64,000 nt of DNA, from positions 91,022,333 to 91,086,332 of the forward strand of contig NC_083346.1 of NCBI RefSeq assembly GCF_019175385.1, read 5' to 3'. The notes beneath the pieces are model-generated. The model was not told where the DNA came from and searched no databases. It saw only the letters and a list, made by a program, of their open reading frames with translations. Positions 11,104 through 22,256 of the stretch are shown in pieces. Made by a program: the position numbers and the translations under genes. The first letter of the stretch is position 1; each line of letters starts with the position of its first letter. This DNA is from Lycium barbarum. Its lineage: Eukaryota > Streptophyta > Magnoliopsida > Solanales > Solanaceae.

Positions 11104-13519
11104 TGTTACACCTCGAAAAATTTTCCGTTGGTACGCAAGTAGATGAACTAGTGATGAATGTGAGTGCATGATGTCTATGAGCAAGAAACGACGTTTGATG
11201 ACCTTAGGCGAGATTTCGAAAGTATCCGATGTGAGACGAGGAAGTTGGCTAAGTTAAGATGAGATACAAGGTGAGCAATGCATGTGCATGGACGGGGGTG
11301 ATTAAAATGAGAAGTTTAAGAAATATGGGAAGTTGCAGAATTGCAACTGCCCAGTGGTCGTAAATCGCAAAATACGGACCGTAAATTGCAATATGGTCCG
11401 TAAACTGGCAGTCGTAAACTGCCATGCAAGGTTTCAACTTTCTGCCCAGTCAAGAAATGGTGAAACACGACCAGGTGGACGGACCGTAAAGTGATTTACG
11501 GCCCGTAAACCATGATCGTAAACCACCATGAAGGCAGCCCAGCTTCTGGTTCTGGAAATGGTTAAATACGCCCATGGAGGACGAGCCGTATAGTGGAATA
11601 CGGACCGTAAACCTCCATGGACGACCACTGTTCACCCAGCACAGATTTTTCAATTCATTAAATAAAGGGACCAACACTTGTTTTATTTCATTACAACATT
11701 ACACCACTTCTCTCTAAAACTTCTCTCTACATTTATTATGTGAGGTTTCAAGGATTATAAGCCATCAATAACATTAAGACAAGTGAATCAAGGATAAGGG
11801 AATCATCAAGGATCATCCAAGTCAAGAAATCCAAATGGAGAAAAACTAGGGTTTTGCTCAAAGAGGAGTATTATCAACCAAAGCTTGTTCCTACAACTTC
11901 TAAGGTAAGATTCATGATTTTTACATGATGTTTAAGGTATTGGAGAATTAAAATACATGGATTGTAGGAAATGTGGTCAACTAGGTCATGAATGGTGAAT
12001 AGTGACATTTTGAGGAATAGTTTGAATTGAATTATGAATGTTGTTGTGTTGCGATATGAATGTATTATAAATGGTACTAAGATCATGAACTCGACACTTT
12101 AGACGAATGGACGAAGTTGGAGGTCATGACCATAAATATGGAAGAATTAGAAGCAAATTGAGAAATCTAGATAATGTGGATGATATGAATGACTAATGAC
12201 CATTGTTATGATATTAATGAAGGTATAGACGCTAGCATTGGAAGAGAACGTGCAAGTGTAGAATAGTCCGACGAAAAGGTATGTAAGGCTAACCCTTCTT
12301 TCATGAGGCATGATTCTTGGCCAAACTTCTAATTCCTCTATATGAGTATGTTGTATTCAAGTGATTGACACTCCGAGCTCATAAGCTCACGATCCTAAAC
12401 ATGTACTACGATTGTACTACGCCCCTCATATGACGAGTAAGCCTAATATATGGATGTAGCAATAATGATGAAGATAGTGATGACGATAATAATAATAATG
12501 ATGCCAAAGGTGCCTACGGGCTATTATACTTATATGTGCCTATGAAGGGCTATAATGATACCCCGAGCTTATAACGCCGGGTAGGATATATGTATATGAT
12601 TATGTATAAAGTATGTATACGATTACGTAACACGCTCACACCTCTGCAGATGGTACGGATAACCCTGAAGCCTTGGTAGGGCCAGGTAGAAATAACATTG
12701 AGCCTTAGTTGGCTAAGTACGTATGAAATACCGAACCTTATGGTCGGGCACGCTATGTATGTATATAAGTGTATGGCTATGCATATAATATGAATATGAA
12801 TGTGAAAAGACTATGTATACGAATACGAGTAGGGACATGTATGCGAATATGAGCCCAAGTAGGGTACGAGAACTATTATGAAATACGCATGAGAAATGGA
12901 AAGTTCCTATGAAAGGCAGGTAAGTGCCATGATGATGATATTATTGTCTTCCCTCCTGTGCCACTTCATATATTGTCTATGATGCTTCTATATTGATGTT
13001 AATCACGCTTTACATACTCAGTACATTCTTCGTACTGACGTCCTTTTGTTTGTGGACGCTGTGTCATGCCCGCAGGTGCACAAGGAGACAGACTTGATCC
13101 ATAGCTGCCTATTTGGAGATTACATAGAGAGCTCCATTTCCTTCGGAGCCATATCTTTTGGGTACTCATTCTTTTGTGTATATAATTATGGGCATAGCGG
13201 GGTCCTGTCCCGCTAATGTGATATGTTATACTCTTAGAGGCTCGTAGATATGTGTGTGTGGGGGTAGATGTGTTTGGCCTTGTTGGCCTATGTTTTGTAT
13301 ATCATTTTGTCGGCCACGTGGGCCCATGTACATTGATGTGGCATAAATGCCTACGATGATATAAATGGGTTGTTGTCCAGATGGGACTAGTTGACGAATG
13401 AATGGAAATGCATGTATAATTATGTGGCTCACCTAGATGTAAGTATAAGAGTAAGCTAAGAGGGTGCTCGGGTGGGTTAGAACCGGGTGCTCGTCGCGGC
13501 CCCGAGTCGGGTCGTGACA
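11104..13519 (+). mobile_element. Solo LTR A (Ty3/gypsy, Tekay/Del-like), TSD TAGGA
   Basis: A 2416-bp sequence runs from TGTTACACCTCG to GGGTCGTGACA, flanked by perfect TAGGA copies (11099-11103, 13520-13524). The second copy of the duplication has the uninterrupted site (26431-26435, TAGGG), which proves an insertion. It has no internal coding region or second LTR, so it is a solo LTR left by LTR-LTR recombination. Inside: palindromes with the TACGGACCGTA core (11357-11615), a TATA-like ATTAAATAAAG at about 11658, and a stem-loop at 13018-13038. The lineage name is inferred from the TGTTACACC start and similarity to the other LTRs here. Confidence 0.88.
11357..11615 (+). promoter_or_regulatory. 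Palindrome cluster upstream of the LTR A TATA box
   Basis: Repeated short motifs of the form TACGGACCGTAAA, CGGCCCGTAAA and TCGTAAACTGCC occur here, including a perfect palindrome TTTACGGCCCGTAAA at 11495-11509. The cluster ends about 45 bp before a TATA-like box. The position suggests upstream promoter elements of the LTR. No factor can be named. Confidence 0.5.
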
Positions 13520-14359
13520 TAGGAAAGGAGGAAAATCTGAACTAGATTAATAGTGCCAGCAAGTTATGTGGATTTAAATTAATCGCAGGGCCGTTGGAAT
13601 TGTTGCATTATTGTCACGACTCAAATTCAACACTTAGACCGCGACCGGACACATAAGGAGATACCATCCATAAGGCAAACCTTAAGCTAAGTATATGAAT
13701 AATTAAGAAGCATAAAGAGAAATAGTCTCAAACTGTGTTAATATGGATTTAAGTGTGGAAATCAAAGTAAAATATTTGTCTGCCCATACAATCCCAAATA
13801 TACAAGTCATGGAGTACTTACTAATATCTGGGATATAAGATATGAGACGCAGCTCGGTAATTTAGAAAATACTGAGTCTGCTAAGAGAAAGTAGTCACCA
13901 TGATCTAATTAATGGACGCTCACCTCAACTAGAATGACTGAAAAGAAGCAGGAGTCACTGGTCAGCTACCTGGTCACCAACTGCTTCCTATACGCATAAC
14001 TAAAAAACAACAAATGTGTGTCTAAAAACTCAGCAAGATCATCGATTCGCTCTCTCAGCTTACTCCTGGGGCAAGCCTTGAAGGTATAAAAATAATATAC
14101 AAGTAAGCATCTGAATTGAATTTACAAATACAACTAACAAGTATAACCACAACATGAAAACTGTAATAAGCTCAGACGGTGCATTAACCTCATGTCTTGC
14201 CCATCTTAGAAGCATAGGTGTATGTCTTCCCTGTCTTTAACAGTGTAACGATCTCACGTCTTATCCAATCTCACTAGAACTGCATGACTAGCCACCTACC
14301 CGGAATCATTATAGTGTGCTCAACTAAATGATAAAGAATGCTAAACATGTTTATATATA
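13520..14359. repeat. Segmental duplication, left copy, part 2
   Basis: Matches 26431-27312 with scattered substitutions and a short indel (about 40 bp near 14085, where the right copy has extra bases). It is a non-coding AT-rich sequence of unknown origin and leads directly into the Mutator-like element. I see no ORF or TIR in it. Confidence 0.7.
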
Positions 14360-14551
14360 GGGAAAATAGCTACAGTGCACCCTAACGTTTGTCTGGATTA
14401 ATTATAACGCACTCAATCTTTACGGGAGACCTATTACCCCCTGGACAATTTTAAAGTGACCAATGTCCCAAGGATGGAGGATGTAATTGAAAACCAGAAC
14501 CATGGGAAGCAGGAGAAAGCTAGGAAGGAGGTTGGCAAAGATAATAGCTTG

Positions 14552-14764
14552 TGTTGACACCCAATTTTGTCCCGCCTTTCCTCCAAAATATTTATTTGCG
14601 CTTCTAATATTTTTGGCAACTTAAGAAATAATTATTTATAGTTTACTAAAATTATTAGCTTTTTATTAATATCACCGTTTCATTATCCTATTATAGTCAT
14701 TAGCTATTATTATTTTCTTTATTTTATTACCGTTACTACTACCACTATTATCATTACTGTTATC

Positions 14765-14807
<43 letters not shown>

Positions 14808-17800
14808 GTTATTATTATTACCATTATTATTATGATTTGCATTATGATCACTTTTAACATTTTTTACTTACTGTCTTATGCAACACACGCATCGCATTTA
14901 TTTTGTGCAATTAAACAATAGCATTTACTTACTGTTAAACTTTAAGAATATTATCACACGGCTATTACGATATCATATAATTTTATTTTTTATCTGAGTA
15001 CTAATGAATATATACTTTTATACTAGGTAATACTTTAGCACGCGTTAATATATAGTTAATTAAAATGGGTCCTTCATTTAAATTTAGAAACCCATTCGTC
15101 CAAATCCGAGCCCAATCAACCCATAAATATTTTCAGACCTGTCCATAATAATCAGCCCATAATCAGTCCTAAAATTACTTGGGCTAAGGCTTAAATCATA
15201 TGAAATCAGCCCACTACCCGTCTGCACCGACCTGGCCCACATCTTTTATTTCATTCCTCTAAACCTAGCAAAAGAAGCAATGGCGCCTCTCTTCTCCCTC
15301 TCTCTTCTTCAACGAAGATGGAAAGGTCACAGAGCTCTTTCACGAACACAGGCCATGCATGGCCATTTTGGGGAAGGGAATTAATGATTCCGTCCTTCCT
15401 CCATCAGGTTTCAGCCGTTGAAGAGGGTAATTTTGTTTTCTTTCCCTCTCTTCTGCTTTTTATCTGAAACCCTTAATGGGTTTTGTCCATTTGTTAATTT
15501 TGAATACTCGCATGTGATTGGTTGTTTCAAACATTGGAGGGATTTTTCCCTCCATTTCTAAGGGCCTCACAACAAAAATAGCTTCTGGGATCTAGGGTTT
15601 TGGGGGTTCTATATAAAGAACCCCATCCCAATGTTGAACGGGGGAAGATAGGAGAGAAAATTTCTCATTAAGTCTTTGCTAAACTTAGTCCTATTTAGTT
15701 AAGAGGTCACTTTAGGTAGAATCCCTACCGAGTCTAGTTTGATTTCTCAGTTTAAAATTCTCTTTTTCCTTTTTGTTGTGGTTGGGTGCGTCGAGGATCT
15801 CGGAAGTAAATTCTCAGTTCCATTCAAGACAAAGATTGCATTCAAAAGATCCGAGCGTCATTCGCGGTCGAGCGTAGATCCGAGATTCAAAGTCCTGTTC
15901 ACTGCACCCGGAAAAGGTCAGTAACCTTCATTTTTTTTTATTTCTTTCTGCATTCTCTTGTTCCTTTTCTTGTTATGTGTTATGTTAGGTTAGTAGGATA
16001 ATCTGTTTATGTGTTAGTTTTGGACTGGTTTGGCTCTCATGTAATCTGCTAGCCATGCTCTGTTTATCTTAGATTGGTAGTTAAAGCATGTTGATATGTT
16101 AGCAAATTAGTTAAATAATTCCAGTTATGTATTTAAAGCCTATCTTATGTGATTTATGTGGTTTTATGCGTGGGGATGACTTAGTTTAGCTTGAAACGCA
16201 TGAGCAAGATCTGTTGAGCATGTTTAGGTGTTAGTTTAGCTTGTTTTAATTGAATATGTCTTAAATGTTGCGTTTTCTGGTCTATGTGTTGTTCTGGTTA
16301 GAATGGATTAGTTAACTGCTGTAAAATCAGAGTGTTATTGGTCCTGAATCAGGCTGTTATATGTATATTAGCATATTTTCTGCCTGTCACTTTCCCAAGC
16401 ATATGATATAACCCTGTTTTTTATTTAATCCAGTTCATCATGTCTAGTTATATTGTTTAGCCTATCATGCTTAGTTACGATGTCTCGTTCTCCTGTTTCT
16501 TTGCTTGAGTCTATCTGTAGCATTCAAGTTCCTTGTCACCATGTTGAGCATAGTTCATCTAGTTCAATTATAATGTTCAGTTCCATTGCTTCTGTGTTTA
16601 ACTCATCATGATTAGGCATAGTGTTTAATCTCCCTGTTCCCTACCATGTTTGTCATGTGTGTCTAACTAGCTTGGCTAATAATTCTACATGACTGAACAA
16701 GTGTGCAATGAGACATTAAAGGTTTAATATGGTTTAAATAGAGAGAGACAGCTTGATATTCTTAAAATTGTTGATGTGTAACTTGGTTGTCACAATAGGT
16801 TTACTGGTTTATTGATATAATGTGAAGTTTAGATATCCTGACACAACTAAAAAGGGTAAATGAACTCAGATGTTAGTTTAAGGTTGCAAACATAGGCTAG
16901 GGAGTCAATTTAAAAAAAAATGTACATAAGTTGGTTGTTATCAGAATCTTGGTAGGTCTGTGCATTGTAATATTTCTGCCCTTCTCCTGTTGATAGTTTG
17001 TTGTCTTGTGATCTTTGGATCCTTAGTAAATGAATGTATCTTTGTATAAGTTGGCCATAGGAAAAGAGTAATATGCTTAAGAGTCTTAAGGTGATGGTGT
17101 TTCATGAGTCATCTGTTTTGGATCATCTGTCTATACTCTTCGCTTTACTTAAATGAATTTAAGGCCATCTTGGCAACTTAAGGGTTGACATGCCTATTGT
17201 TACCCGTCTGCTATTGTATGCTCATATGTGGGATTATATGATTCATTAGTTGTTCACAATCTGCAGATCTTTGTTACTGCTACTGCTATGCAGATTCTTT
17301 GCCTTGGCACATTTTGTAGTTAGTTTTGCGATGTTCATTGACTGCCGTATGATTGATTGGTTGGAATATTCTCAATGTGCCTATAAGTGTTTTAATTTTG
17401 GTTAAGGCAGTGAGGTTGTATAGCCATTTATTCTTGAAGTATGTTCATGAAAATACATTAATAGGAAGATTAGTTGGTCATTATGGATTAAGCTTGAACC
17501 CTCCTCTGTGTTAGCCATGCCTGGGATTCCTGGAAATCCCTTGGAACTTGTGCAACATCGGGAAGACGGGGGCAAAAGCTTTCCAATATTAACCCTCTAA
17601 GCATCCTTATGAATGAGCATACATGAAGTATACTCAAATATACATAATATATATACAAGTCACTGATCTGTTTGTGAATTTACATCATATATGTTTTGCC
17701 TTATTTAATGGTTACGTACGTTTCTAATTCTTTATATTTTTTGCATGTACACTTTGGGAGCAAATTGGGGTCTTCGTAAAAGACTTCCGTTGCCACAAGA

Positions 17801-18950
17801 AGTCTCGTTTTGAGACTCAACCCGCAGCCCAACTTTGCATTCGTGTCACTCTGGACTCAACTCCCTTCTCGTGAAAAACTTTCCAACAAAACAAAGAGAG
17901 GAGCTATTGTCGATTTTAGCTTACCTCGGGACTAATTAATTCTTCTCTCTTATATATGTTTATTTGTTTGCCTTATGATTATTGACTTTAGGACATTTAG
18001 AGTTAGGCAGGGTAGTTGACTTAAAGGAAAACTAGTAGTTAATTCCGTTAGTTTCTTTTTTTTTTCTTATTTTAGAATAGCATATAATACCTATAGCGTT
18101 TTATGTTACTAGAATAATCTATTTTCAGCGGCATGAACACATATTTTTGAATCAAGAGGATCACATTTTGTTTCTTTATTATCTTGGAAGTTTAAAACGC
18201 CACCGATATACAAATACGGATTCAAGTATATTTTTCATAAACAATTCTTTCAAGTTTGATCCGATTATGCATGTTTTTGTTTTACATAATTGAGCATAGA
18301 TAATAAAAATAAAATAAAAAAAACTTGCGCCCTTTTGTGTATCATATTTGTAGAATAAAATTCAGATTTTCAACATCGACATATTCACATAATTCTTATT
18401 CGAAGCCCGAATTTGCTAAATTTTCTTTTAAAGCAATTATTTATTCCTTATTTGAATTCATACAAGGTGTTGCGGAAATATTTTTATTAAAAATAAATGA
18501 TACTAAGATGTATGATTTATAAATGATTTTCGGCCCTTTTGAAGATAGTTATTTCTTTGTTCAAGTTTAGAAATGCATCATGTTGTTTATTTGAAAAGTT
18601 TTCTCTATTTTTAATTACGTATATGTGTTTATGAGATACCTTTTCTTAAAATATTTATAAGATATTATTTATTATATTTTTCGATATTAACCTAAGTTTG
18701 GTCGGTAACCGTAATTAACGGATTCTAATGGATGCCTAATACCTTCCCATTAGGATATTTAGAACTCTTACCTAGAATCATTAAGTTTAAGTAGACTATT
18801 AACCGAAGTTAACCTTTTTAGCACTTACTTAGTTAAAATGGGTGTCCTAATTCATCGTTAAAATAATTAGGTGGCGAATCCTTAAATTAATAATTGGGAA
18901 TCACCAATATGTTGTACTCCGATTCGACCCGTTTAAAATGAGGTATAACA
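14552..18950 (+). mobile_element. Solo LTR, 4.4 kb (Ogre/Tat-like), TSD GCTTG
   Basis: This sequence runs from TGTTGACACCC to GAGGTATAACA and is flanked by perfect GCTTG duplications (14547-14551, 18951-18955). The homologous locus at 27500-27504 has a single GCTTG, an empty site. A strong TATA box (CTATATAAAG, about 15609) is followed by leader-like sequence, and the same box with surrounding bases recurs at about 33250. The 4.4-kb length suits the large-LTR Tat/Ogre lineage, but with no internal domain the lineage is inferred. It contains a TTA microsatellite (14767-14822). Nothing in it encodes a convincing protein. Confidence 0.82.
14767..14822. repeat. (TTA)n microsatellite
   Basis: About 18 near-perfect TTA units lie inside the 5' part of the 4.4-kb solo LTR. 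It yields spurious isoleucine-rich ORFs on the opposite strand. Confidence 0.9.
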
Positions 18951-19496
18951 GCTTGAATCAAAATAGAGCTAATAATGAGGAAGTTCTGATGGTGGGTGAG
19001 GAAAATGTACAAAAAGCTATGAGTATGAATGATAGATAGAAAAAGAAAAAGAAAAAGCAGATCTGCGTCAGTAGAAAAACAAGAGGATCTTTAAAACAGA
19101 TCTGCCTCATGTGGGTGAATTACACGCGCCTTACACGTGTATTTTACCACCAAAACCACCCGTCATCACTTTCTCACTGGAAAAAATGGTCAAATCTGGT
19201 CACTTCTATATTTTTCTGGCCAGATCTGCGAAATGACAAAAAAGGTCCAAATCTGGCCACGAAAAAATGGCCAAATCTAGCCACTTGTGTATTTTTCCAT
19301 ATCTTTTCATTGGGAATTTTCCATAAATTTTCATTGGGAATTTTGCTTTAGTCACCCCCTTTCTCACCGGAAAAAATGGCCAAATCTGGCCACCTCTTTC
19401 TCCCGCTAATAATTGGCCAAAAAAATGTTTTAGCTTACCTTTTTCAATTTGGTGTTGGCTATTTACATCTTTAAAATGGTATAGTTATGGAGAAAT

Positions 19497-21658
19497 TGTT
19501 ACACCTCGTAGTTTTGCACGTGAAACCGATCAGGTATTAGTCGGGTTAAGTGTAGATCCTGGAGGACTCACTAGGATATATGAGATTAGATGCGCTTATC
19601 TTATGTTTATGAGGGTTTAAGTTCATATAATAAGTTACGGAAGGATCGGAGGGCAAGTGAATCAAGGAAATTAAGTTTGTTGGAACTTTGAAGAAAATAT
19701 GAGGGGCAATTTTGGCCCAACTTGGAGGAAGAATATCTTTTAGTATATGAGAAGTTTTGAAGCAAAGAAAAAGCCTAAATTGAATTTCATGAAGTCTAGT
19801 TTCCAACGCAATAAACCGCTCGTCGATAGTACATCGGAGTAGAGAGTTATGGACGTTACAAGTTAGGCCGCCATAGCAGAAAATTACCCTGCGTGAACGC
19901 GAAGAGTAACTCTGAGAAACCCTTCGCGAACGCGACCCGAGGCCGCGAACGCAAAGGGCAAATTTAAGTTGGTTTCCATCGACTTCAACCCACTATATAA
20001 GGGTTAAAAACCCCTCTTTTTGTCATAATAAGTCCCCAGAACACTCAGCAACATATGAGAGCTTATATACAACATAAAAGTAATGATTTTGAGTAATTTC
20101 AAGTGACGGAATATTGATCGAGGTCCGGGTAACGTATAGCCGTGATTATAGTTTTGCCTTGCGTTGGAGTTGGCTTGGATTCAAAGCAAGTATTGAAGAT
20201 ATTCCTATTCTAGTAAAGGTAAGGTATGAATCTCTCTTTATTAATATTGATTTAAGAATATTTACGAGAATAAGAGTTATAGATTGTTGGGTTGGTATTG
20301 TTGGCTTATGGATTAAGGTTTGAAGAAAGTTTTGGATGGAATTATAAATATTTGTCATATAGGATCTTGCTAATATTGTTGTTGATGTTGTTGGTATTGT
20401 TGGGAGTTGTTTTGGTATTTGGAGGAAGTAGATAATATAGGGAAGATGCTACCCAAATTTTCGTAACCCAAATTAGTCTTCGATAACTAGTACGAATAAG
20501 TTGATGGGAAAGTATGATTAAAGATGTATTTCTCGTTATATAGGTTCGAGTGAAGGTCGGGCATTGGGGTAAAGGATTCCCTGAGTGGTAGCTTGACGAA
20601 TAAGATATGTAAGGTGTTCATTTCTCTCTCTTTCCTTGGCACGAATCCAACTAGAGCATGAATATGAACGTTCCCTAATAAAATCACTCCATTCCTATGT
20701 CATGTAGCTCAAATCTTAATGTATTAGTTATTTGATTGATTCTTGGTATATTATCATGTTTATCATCGTTAAGTTATTTCTTTAGATTCGACACGAATTC
20801 CATAATATAAATCGGAGGTTACCGACCTTACGTCACTCCGATAAAGTTGCAGCTTTCATATGAGCTTTCGTGCATACTATTTACATTATGTATATGTATA
20901 TATTATATTTATGGATCGGGCCGTACGTTTCTCGGCACTAACATATGATATTTATGAATCGGGCCGTACGTTCCTCGGCACTAACATATATGGATCGGGC
21001 TGCATGTTCCGCAGCACTAACACTTATATGATATATGTGTGTGTGTGTGCGCGCGCTTACTTGCATATGATTTTTAAGATTCATGCTTTGCATATTGTAT
21101 GTTCTCAACTGACAGGTTACCTCTACTCTCTTTATATTTCCGTCCTACCTATGTCATTGCTTCCAGCCTTACATACTCAGTACTTTTACTCGTACTGACG
21201 TCCCATTGCACATGACGCTGCATTTCATGCTATAGGCTCTGACAGAGTTATTGGAGAGCAACCGCAGTAGGACTTCCAGCTTTAGCGGTGTCAGCAAGTG
21301 CCACTACTTCGGACTTGCTATCTTTTGGGACTTTCAAGTTAATATAATATATGTTCATTCTTAGGGGCTAATAGATATAGTGGGGTATGTAGATACTATG
21401 TATGGTCTTACCAGCCTCGTCTAGGTTTTGATATTCTCTTGTAAGCCTTGCCTGCTTTACGATACTTGTGATGTTGTAGCGACCTTGTCGGTTTGCATAT
21501 GTACATATATGTTGGATTATTGAATATTTCTGTGTTGGGCCTTTCTACTTGCAGGTGTTCTCTGAGTTATAGTATATGGTATTGCAGGTAATCGTTAAGT
21601 CAGGTGGTTCCCGGCCTGTGAGTCGGAGCCCGTCATACTCCTCATTAGGGGTGTGACA
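19497..21658 (+). mobile_element. Solo LTR B (Ty3/gypsy, Tekay/Del-like), TSD GAAAT
   Basis: A 2162-bp sequence from TGTTACACCTCG to GGGGTGTGACA is flanked by GAAAT (19492-19496, 21659-21663). It shares the general plan of the other long LTRs: a GC-rich cluster of inverted CGCGAACGCG motifs (19891-19955), the TATA box ACTATATAAGG (about 19992), stem-loop 2 (20811-20842), a minisatellite (20914-21022) and stem-loop 1 (21177-21198). There is no internal domain. It is inserted in the Mutator-like element, so it is younger than that element. Confidence 0.88.
20914..21022 (+). repeat. Minisatellite in LTR B
   Basis: Three imperfect units of about 36-45 bp share ATCGGGCCGTACGTTCCTCG and GCACTAACATAT. 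Each contains a small inverted CGGGCCG motif. The homologous position in LTR C carries a different minisatellite. Confidence 0.75.
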
Positions 21659-22210
21659 GAAATGGTCCTCCCAATTTGGAAGATGGCGGACGGCTTTTAA
21701 CAGTGGCAACATAGAATATGAAAGGGTGTAGATTAGAACGTGGAGGGGTGTAATTAATTCTCAAACTGATATTGTAAATTGAGGCATAGCAGTTTCCAAA
21801 GTGCTTTTATGCTTTTTAATAGGAAGAAACTATTGGTTTTTATATAATTGATTGTCCGTGCACAGAAAATAATTATCGGAAAAATTGCTGAAAACTACAT
21901 ATTTCCGGTGAGAGGAAGTGTGTGTAACAAAGAAGAAGAAAGGAATAAAAGAGAAAGACAAAAAGGAAAATAATAAGAAAAGAGAAAAAGTAAAATGAAA
22001 AGTAGAAATGTTGAAAAGTATTATTTTAATATTTTTATTTGCTTCTCACTTTCTCAAAGAGAGTGAACTACACTCTCTGTGCCACCTCACTATTCATGGA
22101 GGTATTAATTTCACTTTAAAATTGTCCAGGGGGTAAAAGGTCACCCGTAAAGGTTGAGTGTGTTATAATTAATCCAGTCAAACATTAGGGTTCACTGTAG
22201 CTATTTTCCC

Positions 22211-22241
<31 letters not shown>

Positions 22242-22256
22242 ACAGTTCGCAACTAT

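Larger units (their letters stand above)
14360..22210. mobile_element. Mutator-like element with 100-bp TIRs, carrying LINE-derived DNA
   Basis: The left end (14360-14459, GGGAAAATAGCTACAGTGCA...) and the right end (22111-22210) are inverted repeats of about 100 bp. Outside lie TA-rich flanks (TATATATA on both sides), compatible with an 8-9 bp TSD but not proof of one. Without its two nested solo LTRs it would be about 1.28 kb. Inside the left TIR comes a lysine-rich LINE ORF1 fragment (14460-14551 and 18956-19095), then a stretch with three copies of a GAAAAAATGGCCAAATCTGG motif, and a purine-rich right part (21664-22110). No transposase was found. It looks like a non-autonomous, sequence-capturing MULE. 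Capture rather than chance nesting is inference. Confidence 0.65.

Noticed and set aside
14672..14860. Isoleucine-rich minus-strand frame
   Set aside because: It is the reverse reading of a (TTA)n microsatellite inside a solo LTR.
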